Assembly (NCBI GenBank): GCA_033675545.1
Contig: JAWDGP010002543.1
Coordinates: 82,501 to 146,500, forward strand
DNA: 64,000 bases
Direction of reading: 5' to 3'
Source of the DNA: Elysia crispata
Taxonomy: Eukaryota; Mollusca; Gastropoda; Plakobranchidae
In this document: piece by piece, positions 53,964-64,000 of the stretch
Layout of the letters: the number at the start of each line of letters is the position of its first letter
Numbering within the stretch: position 1 is the first letter of the stretch
Position numbers and translations under genes: made by a program
The notes under the pieces: model-generated
Databases searched by the model: none
What the model saw: only the letters and a program-made list of their open reading frames with translations
Told to the model about the DNA's origin: nothing

Positions 53964-56336
53964 ATGGGAGGTAGATTTAGAGGCAAGTCAGGTGTGAGAG
54001 GTGGCAGAGCTGCATCTGATCGTGATGTTGAGAGCAGTTCCAAGGAAATACGCATTAATGTAGTCATTCCGACCCAACAAGAGTCTGGTTATCCTTCATC
54101 TCAAAGACCTATGCAACAGGAACCTCACGCTAATGAGATGATTTTTGATGACTGTAGACAGTTTGAATCCAGACAAAGTTCCTACAGAAATCAAAGACAG
54201 GAACATCATGATCCAATTGGTGATTTTAATGTAAATTCAAGAGATAGAGATTTTTTTGAAAATCAAAGACCTGGGCCTCAAGCAAACAGAAGATTTGATG
54301 TGTATGGACCTGAGAGATCTAATCCGATTTTGGCATCTCAAAGGGGTCAGAGGTTTGAATATTACCAAGACTCTGGTACATATTTTGACAGAGGACCACC
54401 ACCAGCCATGACTCCTGATGTTCATCTCCGCCATAGACCATCAGAAGTTTTGTACCTTGATCGAAGGCTTGGACCTCATGCTGACCCAAGGGTGGCCAAT
54501 AGAAATTATGGCAGTGGTCCAGGTTTTGATAACTTTCAGAATCCAGTGCCACACCATCACAGCTCTCTTTCTTCCTATAGGCCGGATCCTGCCCGACTTG
54601 CAAATAGAGCTGAAAATGCTTATGGCATAGAAAGAGGGCCTCCGAGATCTAGAAATGACTATGGGCCTGGATTTATTCCTGATTCTAACCCAAGATATCC
54701 TCCAATAGCTAATGACATGGGATTTGACAGACCGCCTCCTTATGAATCACATCATTTTGAAATTGAAGGTGGAGGGGGAAGAGATGGTGTACGGGGAAGA
54801 GGTCGTGCACGAGGAAGAGGTGAAGGAGATGGAAGAGGTCGTGCACGAGGAAGAGGTGATGGAGATGGAAGAGGTCGCGCACGAGGAAGAGGTGAAGGAG
54901 ATGGAAGAGGTTGTACACGAGGAAGAGGCCGAGGATTTGGGGGAGAGAGAAGAGGTCGTGGGAAAGGAATAGGCGGTGATTTAGGAAAAGGGCAAGAAGG
55001 AGTAAGAGAAGATGAAGTTTATGAAGTAACAGACTCTGGTGATGGGAAAAAAAATCGGATGAGAAAAGGCAAAAAGGACATATCCACCGAGGCCACTGAG
55101 AGTAAAGAAAGAAGTTCATCTACAGAGACTACCATCCCTGTAAGCAGTAGCAAACAGGCAAACAAACCCTCAGTGAAGGAGAGTACTGAGCCTGATTGTA
55201 ATACGAAATATGAATTTTGTGAAACCAAATCTTCCATCTCAATTAAAAGAAATTTTGAAAAACCTGCTGAACTGAAAAAAATACTTGAGAAACATTTTGA
55301 CAAGAAAAAGATTGGTGCCCAGATGAATTTCCTTGAAGGTACCATTATTTTCTCAGAAAAAGAAAGCACTTGCATAATAACTGTTTCAGCAAGTAGTAAA
55401 CAGGAAGCAAAACGTTTGATCAAGAGCATGTGTCAAGGAATTTATCATGATCTGAAAGTACCATGTTACTTTTGCGTTTCTAGCTGGAAAAAAGATACAG
55501 GAAATAAAACAAGCAAAAGTCCTTGGCAATCTGAGAGTATGGGAGATCAAGATGAAGACAAAATAAAAAATGTTCCATCTGATACTATACCAAAATCCAC
55601 CAAAACAGTTTGTAAAGGGAAAAATGAAGCAACAAAAAAAGCAAACGATAACAAAGCAACCAAGAAGAAAAACAAACCCGTGAAAGAAAGTTTTCAAACT
55701 GTTTTCAAAATAGCTATAACTATAACAAAGGGATTTGAATCGAACCAACAACTTGTCGCATTTTTAAAAAAGGCTGCTGGTGAAATGGGCTCAAAAATCA
55801 GCGAAGAACTAGAGTCAGTCAGCCTCCTGAATGGATTAACAGTTTGTGAGACTATGATTGCAGATGAAGGGAGTGCAAATGAAATAACCAAAAACCTAAA
55901 TCAAGTGCCTGGGGTGAAGGCAACTTCCATGCCCCATGAATTACTCAACAAACAGGAAAAAGAAGAAACAAATGACATCAAATCTGTTATCAAGGAAACA
56001 TCTGAACAAATAAATGAATTAATTGAGAAAGAACTTGCAAATCATGAAAGTAAGATTTGTCAGACAGGAAGGTCTCTCCTTGATTTGCAGTCACTGCTTT
56101 TATCTGAAAAATCGGGCAACGACACAGAGAGCGCTCAAGAAGTCTCTACTCTTATGGGCAAGCTCAGGGATCTGGACAGTCAAAAGAAAGAATTTGAACA
56201 TCGCATTGAAGAGTTAAAAGCTTCACTTAGTATGCTTGAACACAATTCCGCCTCCAAGGAAGATGTAGACAACATTTTGCGTGACGTTGGTATTGAGTGC
56301 AAACGCCTGTCGGCTGGTTTTCTCAGAAAGACATAG
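53964..56336 (+). CDS. helicase-less paralog: RG-repeat, tandem small domains and coiled coil only
   Basis: This open frame of 790 aa is collinear with residues 1 to about 930 of the full-length DEAH-RBR protein. It keeps the start (MGGRFRGK), the SSKEI-INVVIPTQ block, RG units (four 12-aa units of GRGRARGRGEGD type, 278-325), the first small domain (about 422-500), the second (about 581-660) and the coiled coil (about 735-775). It ends VDNILRDVGIECKRLSAG followed by FLRKT and a stop, exactly before the helicase core. It lacks the YYHDPE units, the ATPase and the RBR module. An open frame of this length beside a decayed remainder suggests the N-terminal product is still made. It could bind the same RNA or partners without catalysis. 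The start is chosen by alignment with the full-length copy. An AATAAA lies at 57923. Confidence 0.8.
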   Translation: MGGRFRGKSGVRGGRAASDRDVESSSKEIRINVVIPTQQESGYPSSQRPMQQEPHANEMIFDDCRQFESRQSSYRNQRQEHHDPIGDFNVNSRDRDFFENQRPGPQANRRFDVYGPERSNPILASQRGQRFEYYQDSGTYFDRGPPPAMTPDVHLRHRPSEVLYLDRRLGPHADPRVANRNYGSGPGFDNFQNPVPHHHSSLSSYRPDPARLANRAENAYGIERGPPRSRNDYGPGFIPDSNPRYPPIANDMGFDRPPPYESHHFEIEGGGGRDGVRGRGRARGRGEGDGRGRARGRGDGDGRGRARGRGEGDGRGCTRGRGRGFGGERRGRGKGIGGDLGKGQEGVREDEVYEVTDSGDGKKNRMRKGKKDISTEATESKERSSSTETTIPVSSSKQANKPSVKESTEPDCNTKYEFCETKSSISIKRNFEKPAELKKILEKHFDKKKIGAQMNFLEGTIIFSEKESTCIITVSASSKQEAKRLIKSMCQGIYHDLKVPCYFCVSSWKKDTGNKTSKSPWQSESMGDQDEDKIKNVPSDTIPKSTKTVCKGKNEATKKANDNKATKKKNKPVKESFQTVFKIAITITKGFESNQQLVAFLKKAAGEMGSKISEELESVSLLNGLTVCETMIADEGSANEITKNLNQVPGVKATSMPHELLNKQEKEETNDIKSVIKETSEQINELIEKELANHESKICQTGRSLLDLQSLLLSEKSGNDTESAQEVSTLMGKLRDLDSQKKEFEHRIEELKASLSMLEHNSASKEDVDNILRDVGIECKRLSAGFLRKT

Positions 56337-57690
56337 AAAGCATCTTTATTGCTGTTGGGATAGCTTTTTTTCCCTAAGGATGAGTCTCATTCGTTTTAAA
56401 AGTAGATCTGATCAAGGATCCATAATTTTAAAAGAAAATGTGACTGGCAAAAAATTACTCGGATTGTACAGTTTCTGTGGGAGTAGAAGCCAATAGACAC
56501 TAGATAGGTTAGTTCTCCCCCCCCCCCCCTCCCAAAGGTCACTTAATCTTGCTTTGTTAAAATACTTTATTGTATGGCCATCAGAACTAACCAGTATTTT
56601 TTAAAAACTTAATGCTGAGGTGTTCATATTAATACTGAAGAACTATCATAAGCTTGCTACTCTGAATTTACTTAGGTGGAGTACTATAGGTTTGAATGAC
56701 TTTTTTTATTGAAAAAAAATGTGATATGCGTTTTAGAATTAGATGTACTGTCCACTCTATAAATATATCTGTGAATATAGACAAAACAGGTTTTAGGTGA
56801 TTTGTAATCCTCTTTTTATTGTATGTTTTTAAAGCCTAGAAGATATTTCTATTGAAATATTAGTTGTTAAAATTTTTTTGATATCACAGAGTGTGCCAGA
56901 TAGCCAAATACATCAAATCTGACAAAAAGTGACTAAGCAGCCAGGGAGAAAACTAATGGATAATACAATGGTGTTGTTTGTTTCAAAGGGTTAGCACCTT
57001 TTGCATCATCAAAGCTGATTATGGCGGAGCGTGCCTTGTCTATTTTATTTGTGTGTATTTTATTTTTTTGTATCGAAGAATATGATTCAACCCTATTTTA
57101 TAACTGAGAAAAAAAAAGTAAGACAAAGTGTTTATAACTTGAGAGCAACAAAAGAAAAATTTTGTCAACTGTTCCACACACCTGTTTTGGAGAAGATGAA
57201 GTGTTGTGAAGTGACCAAGGCCTACAAGAGGAACTGACTTTGCTTGCTTTCCCTTACAAATTCACATCATTAATTGGCACCAGAGGAACAGAAGAAGGTA
57301 TTTAAAGTTATTTATAGACATATTTTTTTTTCTACTAACTGTTCAAAGACACCTACAACCTTGGATGGCTTTAAATTTGGGATAAAATGAGATGCAATGT
57401 GAAAGGAGAAAAAGTTCCCAGGAGCAAAGATTTTTAAAATGTGACTGATCAGTCGTGCAAAAATGTATGATGGACATTTTTTGCCAGCCATAAATTAGTA
57501 TGAACACCAATGAACCTGAAGGACTCATGTTTACACATATTTTAAAGTGATGAAAAGTGATCTAAATATGTGTCAAAGTATGAATTTTTTGTTTTATAGA
57601 CCTAAGAAAGAAGCTTCTTAGTGTTGAATTTGAAGATATATATCTTGAAATCTTGAAATTTTTGGCTGAGGCAAACTTTGCCAAGAGAAT
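56337..57690 (+). pseudogene. decayed helicase part of the second DEAH-RBR copy
   Basis: DNA downstream of the stop still aligns in pieces with the intact gene. At about 56395-56495 a frame reads SIILKENVTGKKLL where the intact copy has SIILGETGSGKSTQ, so the P-loop is destroyed. About 57174-57410 matches the segment around 27915-28160 (motif IV-V region), with GTGTTGTGAAG, TTGCTTTCCC and AGAGGAACAGA words in common. A weak match at about 57640-57690 parallels 28905-28945. Stops, frame changes and insertions are frequent. Nothing matching the RRM-like or RBR parts was found. Confidence 0.75.
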
Positions 57691-59284
57691 GTGATTCACT
57701 CGCATGTAGTGAGAATTAAAAAAAAAGAGCAGAATTTATGTGTTGAGAGGACTGGAGTTCAATATTTTTTTTTTATATTTGTTTTGAGGATGCTGAATTC
57801 AACATTTTTTTTTATGTCGATTAGTCTACGTAGCACTTGCTACTGCCATGTTGCTATCATGTTCATCACACACGTTTTTATGCAACCTTCTCTACTGCGA
57901 ATAACATTTACTTGTAGCAGTCAATAAAACTAAACTTGGAAAAATGTTGTCTTGTGAAGAAAATAAAAAAATAAGAATTGTAAAAGAAGACATTTAATGT
58001 AAATTAATGTCGAACATATTTCTGCTTGCTCTGTTTTGAACCATTTTCATGATGAGCAAAATTATCACAGATGTATATCATTAACAATTTAAAATTAGAA
58101 TGTGTTTTTCATATGAAAAGATGTACGCTATTGCACATGGTTTTATGAAATGCCTGGGGATCTTAGATGAATACATGTACATGTACCTATATGAGTGCCA
58201 CATCTTCTCTTCTTTTTTAATCCATGTGGCTCTATTTTTCATGTCTTTACATTTTGTTTTTCAAAGAAATGCCAAGTTGACCTTTGTTATTTGCTCAATC
58301 TCTTTCATTATTGTGTGAGCTTGCCAGACTTATTTTCTTTTCATGAAAGTGAACCATATGCATGTATTGTGCACAATTCATTATTCAATCATGTTTGATT
58401 TAAAATTGAATGTCATTGTATAATTTACAGTGATCTTAAATTCACAACCCCTTTAGATATCTCCAACTCTATCATTTCAGAAGAAAGTTGAGGACTCTGA
58501 AGTTGATATTAATGTTAAGCAGCATGGAACGTCTTTGTATTGATAACAAGAGGTAAAATTATTCCATTTGTGGGGTTATCACATTATTTTTCTCTTTTTT
58601 ATATTTTGTTGGGGAAAAAAAAAGAATGACACTCTAATTGTTTTGCAATCTTTTTCTTTTTTATGTTTTCTCTTGATCTCTGATCAGTAACAATAGTTGC
58701 ATGTTTTAAACGAAAAAATATTCACAAAGTATATGATAAAAATCTTACTATAATTGTTTGATAATGGTATTGGCTGTCAGATGTGGACAATTACACTTGA
58801 ACCGATGCTTAACAGTATTTCTAAAGAGCCCTTGGATGTTTCACGTTACAAGATGTGTTAATATATTGTTGGAGTTTTCAAGTTTTCCTTTCTGTGAACT
58901 TTTGTTTTCTTATTTTGCCAGATAAAATGTATAATATCATTTAAAATCAATTACATTTTACTTACTTTGCCTTGAAAAGTTATTGGAATTATGTAGATCA
59001 ATGGATTTTTTTAGAGTTTCTCAATGCTGAAGATGACATGAATTTATCACAATTCCCCAGAGATGTATTATGCAAGAAAAACAATGAACTTGTTGACTTT
59101 TCAATGTCTGTTTGGTTAATTTAAAATTCCCTATCTGAGTCACTATAACTGACTCCAGGTGCAACATAATTTTTTTTCCTGGTTTGAGTAAAAATAATTA
59201 CATGTATTGTGGCAAAAGCAAAAATGTGCAGGCCTATAATTCATTCTCCTATTCATTATCTTAATTTTTTGCTTTCATACATAC

Positions 59285-59317
<33 letters not shown>

Positions 59318-61179
59318 AGACAGCCTAAATATCGCACATTTACATACTTTTTTTTTTAATATTGCACATATATATATATATGAGATTAGTCACTAAAATG
59401 TTTTTTCCCTTGTGCTTCAATTTATTATACATGCGCATCATTCATCATTTTTTTTTTTGCAAACTGAAACAAGTTTTGCTTGAAACCCAAAACTGCTAAG
59501 AAGATTTAAGCGCTTGAATTTTCAATATTTTGCGTGGTAATACATTATTTTTTTTTTTTAGAAAAGCCAAACTGTGAGAGAGTAGGCTTATGTATATACT
59601 ATAAGTTTTTGGAGGAGAGCATAGAGGCAATGCATGAGTAAAAGTTTTTCATTGTTGAATTAGCAGATGTGGGCACTTTAATGGTATTCCAATTTCAAGA
59701 AGCACACCATATCAGAACTATGGTTGATTTTACTTTAACGCATGCCTAACACTAGTAGCTTAGACTTCTGAGAGAGAAGTCATATGAGGGCTGTTTTATG
59801 GGTCGACCAGAAAATCAAAATAACTAAATAAGTTTTAAAGAAAAGAAACTACTATATATATGCCTACCTATTTCTAGACCGAGTACCCGGTAACCCACAA
59901 TGATCTGTTTTAAATTAAATTAATTCTCTTGTTCATTGAGTGATGTGATATTTTGACATCTCATCATTTAAAATTTCTAACTTTAGAAACTTTCAGTAAG
60001 TACCGGTAGTATCACTTTAACAGAAATCAGGAATGGCATTCATCATTTATTTTTTTTCCATTGGATTTTAATTGAAATCATAACTGTTTTTCAAAGGTTG
60101 CTTTTCATACATTTACTGATTTAGGCTAAAACTCAGGTTCTGTCTTTCTGTATGTTCAAAAAAGGTCAGGGCTTGAGAGTAAAATACGTAAAATAATAAA
60201 GGGTTTTAACAATTTTGGATACTCTAGTTAAAAACTTTAAATTATAGTCTAACATTACTTCAATACACTTCTAAAATTCATGCTAAAAAGAATGAACAAT
60301 TCAAAGTCAAGCATTCAGTCAGATTATGATTGCATGAGCTTAGTCTAAAAATCTTTTAATCTCCTCGATTTAAAATATTTATAATTCCTCTATTATGTTC
60401 CTACTGTTTACGCTGTTTGTGGCATTGAAGAAAACTCAACGTAATCAATTTGAGTGAAGTGAACTCCACTGAAATAAAGAAACAAAAATAAAAAGCGCAA
60501 CAAGATTAACAGTTGGTAAATTGCCAAACTCTGCAAAAGCAATAATTTTGGTAGCCTCACGGTCATATTGGCACAATTTTTGTTAAATGATCAATTAAAC
60601 ATTGTAGGCCTATAAATCTTTCACCTCCAATAATTAAAAGAAAAAATTGTCTTAGCATTCAAATCAAGGCTGCTTGGATATTTAAGAAAAATGAAAGTGG
60701 TTAAATATGGGTACGATTTGCACCATACTTTGTTAATTGTGAAAAATCATGGCTTTTGGGTTTTATGATCACTGTATCTGGTACTGGAATTGTTGCTTGA
60801 ATTAACTGATCAAGAATATGGGTGATTTTTCAAATTATATTTTCTATTTTTGCCTGTTCCATGCTAAACAATAAACATAAAAATGATTAGGAATTTTTTT
60901 TCTGTGTATTATTATTAATATTATTATATTCAATAAAGTTTTTGTTTGAAAATCAAATGTTTGACTATGAGTTCGAGTATTTTGACAGCCCTCACAGTCC
61001 TAGTCCTTTTTGAGTTTCTTCACCCATTCGTTTGCTTAAGGTCATATGTGAGGCAGGATGAGGGAGATTCAGTGGAGCACAACATATCATGTCTTGCATA
61101 TATATACAGTTTTTTATTAAGATCTTTATCCATTGTGACTTGTGTCCTTAACAGAAAAGTTGTGGTCGTTATGATATGC
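57691..61179. other. intergenic, no supported gene
   Basis: AT-rich with AATAAA signals at 57923 (possible end of the truncated paralog's transcript) and near 60933. A short exon-like piece at 58481-58543 follows an acceptor and is listed among the findings. AT and CATA repeats lie at 59277-59317. Confidence 0.45.
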
Positions 61180-61641
61180 AACCGAGTCCAAATAATTCGA
61201 ACCCGCATAGTCCGAATTCTTGGATATTTCGAAGACGTTTAATTTTACGGAATATTTCTCTATTTCAGTTTTATTAAAAAATATTGATTAGTTTGAATTT
61301 TGAAATAAAGGAGTTAATCGAAGCGATTTTGGCATGGTTTTTTTTTTTTATTCTGACACAATGAAAGCACTTTTCCAGGCTTGTAACTAAAAGTACATGT
61401 AGTGCTATGCTCTGCGCAGCAAGAGATTCTGGTGTGTGTGTGTGCCCACCTCCATAACAGGCAAGAGTCTGCAATAAGGCTACAAGAGAGAAAGGGGTTA
61501 GGCCCACCCCCACCTCCCTGCACACTTTTATGACATTCCTGATCTGCCATCCACATTTTTTTAACTCTCTTTCTCTATATATTCGTATAATTCAAAGTCC
61601 TTTTTTTATTGGAATGACTTCGAAATAAGCAGACTCGACTG
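61180..61641. mobile_element. pogo-like MITE, about 460 bp
   Basis: The left end reads ACCGAGTCCAAATAATTCGA. The right end, in reverse complement, reads CAGTCGAGTCTGCTTATTTC then GAAGTC. The inverted ends and TTCGAA-rich subterminal parts are typical of pogo relatives. A TA follows the right end; the left outer bases are altered. No transposase is present. Confidence 0.6.
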
Positions 61642-64000
61642 TAGTTTAGAAATCTGTTCCAATTCCATTGAGTAGGCTAATAACATTCTAGACTGCTAGG
61701 ATTATGTACTGAGAGGAAAGAGGAAGACTTAGGGGGGGGGAAAGAAAGTTCTCCAATAGGCTTTTGCAGAGCAACTGGTAACATTAATGATAATTTAATG
61801 AGACAAATGGCTCCCCTTAGAGATCAATAGTACATGTATTTCTCTGTCCAAATTTTTTCTCTGTTTAAAAGAGTGATTGCTTGTGTGGAGGAGTGCTACA
61901 AACCCAGAGGCCCAGAGCAGAGCTAACATTGCTTGATTATAGTTAAATATTTACAATACAAACGTCTTTTATACTGTTTTATTTTTTATGAAATTTTCAT
62001 GAACCCTATGAAGGTTTTGATATTTTAGGGCAGATGGATTAAGGAGTCTGTGCTTCATTAGAAACTTGAAAAAGTGGTCTAGTTCAGGAGTCACAAAGAT
62101 AGGATGGTTAGGTGAAACCGTATATGTGTATGCTTAAGGGACCTAGTCATGTTGAATGGTAACAAAGTATGAAATTTAAAAGTTAAATACAGTCATGTAT
62201 GTATGTTTAATTTTTTCTTTTTAATTAATTAATTAATTAAAAGCGATTTAAAATCAGTATGAAAAGATGTAGGTAGGCTTATACGGTTTTGGAATAAACT
62301 TTTTTTTTTTAAGGACGAGAGAGCTAAAGGCTATGAGTATGAGTTCACATAAACAATAACCCAATTTGTTTCCATCAGGTTCATTCTGAACTGATTGAAG
62401 TCTGACTTTGTTTATACAGCATTTCACTCAAGTCTGGGCTTCTTTGGCAATTTTCAAACATAGATGGTATATCTGAACCTTTATGAAATTTTGTAGTTTC
62501 AGTTTCATTTCTATCTTAGGAAACTGAAAACTAAATTGCTTTAGCTTCCCTAAGGTTTTTTTTAAATAACTTTTCTCCTGACATGCAATTTAAAAATTTT
62601 CAATAATTGAAAAAATTTTTACTTAGCACAGACATGTAAGTGACTGATAAAAAACTGTGGAAAATTGTCCACCATACCATATCTTCCAAAGTGACTCAAC
62701 ATCAAATGCCGAAGGCGCAAGTTACTACGAGAATGAGGGTCCAGAGGCGTCTGTGGGAATTTTCGATAAAAAGGGTTCTTAAATGCCTTTTTATGACTGC
62801 ATGTACTTTGAACAACTTTTGGCACAAAATAGGACTACTCTTTGTGTTCTATTTTTCAATAGATCAAATCTTTATATAAATTTAAAAATGCAATATTCCA
62901 AGTCCTAAATATACCTCTGGTAAATACTTTGAACTTCTAAAAAATTTTCCCAACATCAAAATGTTCAAATTTTCCACAGTTGCCGGCCGAAATTTTTCAT
63001 GTTTGTTAGTGTTAGCCCTAGTTATAGGCCTACTTTACAAGCATGATCGCTGGCAAGTGAATAGCTGGAAAGAACTACATAAAAGAAATGCAAACTTCTA
63101 AATTAAAGACATATCCTCCAGAGTCTTATAACTGCATTAAAGAAAAGCAATCTTTAAAACAATAAACAGGTGGGGAAGATTACTAAAAGAAAAGCAAACT
63201 TTACAAAAATAACAGATTATTTTTTCTAAAGTCTTAAAACTTCACTAAAGAAAAGCAAATTTTGCAACAATAACAGATGTGCATATATATAATGTCCAGA
63301 GCCGCTCAGTACAGTTTTAAAACTATATTACCTTGAGACATTAGAATTCTTCTCACGTCATAAAGGCATTCTTTAAATGAAAGAGAGATCTCAAGTAAAA
63401 AAGTAAACTATTTTTCAGTTTATCGCTCCATCAAGACCATAATGTGGTGCTGATGACCTACTAAAGATACAAAGTAGTGCTAAACCTCATGTGGTGAAAG
63501 TGTGCTCTCCAATAAAAAGTGAAAAAAGTGTAACTGCTCAGACAATATTACAGAAAAAAGATTGCCTCGTATTTTTAAAAATTTATTAGATTACCCTGGA
63601 TTGCTAAAGCAATAATTATTGTAGATCTAGTCACAATCTGAATAACTCATGCAAGACAAATTAAGCGTAGCAAGTTAAATAAAATGGCTCAACTTGAATG
63701 TTTCTAGGGTTCCTTATTGACAATTAGTGAATATGGTCGATATCTTAGATCTTATATTATAAAACAGTATACAAGTACATGTAAGAAGGGGATTCAAAAA
63801 AAGTAGATATGTGTTCACATTCCCAACAGTAGCTTAAGAAGAAAAGGTGACGATGACAGTTCCTAAAATACTGACCAATGAAATCACTATGTGTATTTCT
63901 TTTCTGTACAGAAGGACATGTTTTTCATGTTTTTGTCCTTACGTTGGAGCATGGTAGGTCTAATTTCAATTAATTTGTAATTTTTTTTTTTTTTCAGTTT
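61642..64000. other. intergenic, no gene seen
   Basis: AT-rich. A short, more GC-balanced patch at 62690-62760 has open frames on both strands but no recognisable domain. A tandem-like AAAGAAAAGCAAA word recurs at 63133-63260. The window ends in a T run. Confidence 0.45.

Noticed and set aside
53964-56336. Retroposed (mRNA-derived) origin of the second helicase-like copy
   Set aside because: A matching 5' splice acceptor is kept, helicase relics follow in order, and no poly(A) tail or target duplication is visible.
62640-62880. GC-balanced patch with open frames on both strands
   Set aside because: No recognised domain, splice borders or repeat signature.

Overview
This 64-kb window is animal nuclear DNA, most likely from a gastropod mollusc or a related lophotrochozoan. 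The reasons are AT-rich non-coding DNA, kilobase introns with GT/AG borders, many long (CT)n, (AT)n and (TAG)n tracts, decayed LINEs and pogo/piggyBac DNA transposons, a scattered TAGATC/GATCTA word I associate with gastropod genomes, and a DEAH-helicase plus RING-IBR-RING protein of a kind I associate with plants and some invertebrates. The organism call is inference.

Region 1 (about 2.5-17 kb, + strand) holds the quinolinate phosphoribosyltransferase gene (QPRT, de novo NAD synthesis). Three coding exons join in frame (7805-8389, 10904-11035, 14425-14649) to 313 aa. A possible in-frame upstream exon lies at 2490-2618. Two copies of one roughly 0.87-kb pogo-like MITE lie in opposite orientation, one in the second intron (8464-9328) and one downstream of the gene (16216-17094).

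Region 2 (about 19.8-31.6 kb, + strand) holds the main gene, a single-exon 2372-aa ORF (24479-31597). In order it has an RG-rich repeat tail, two related small domains, a coiled coil, a complete DEAH-box helicase core, OB-fold and RRM-like segments, and a C-terminal RBR ubiquitin-ligase module with its catalytic cysteine. Upstream are a spliced 5' UTR exon, a decayed Jockey/CR1-like LINE and, 4.6 kb from the ATG, a GAAACT array that fits an interferon-stimulated response element.

Region 3 (about 37.8-46.9 kb) is repeat-rich and has no host gene that I can support. It contains long microsatellites, a 14-copy 40-bp minisatellite, a 26-bp tandem repeat, a tRNA-like SINE candidate and a broken piggyBac element on the minus strand.

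Region 4 (about 47.8-58.6 kb, + strand) holds a second copy of the helicase gene. Its N-terminal 790 codons are open (53964-56336), but the helicase part is decayed into a relic (56337-57690). The shared 5' UTR acceptor shows that the copy arose at DNA level. An RTE-type LINE endonuclease fragment and a pogo-like element lie upstream. The rest, to 64,000, is AT-rich intergenic DNA with one further pogo-like MITE (61180-61641).

The most interesting feature is the pair made of a full-length DEAH-RBR protein and a helicase-less paralog that keeps only the RG tail, the tandem small domains and the coiled coil.
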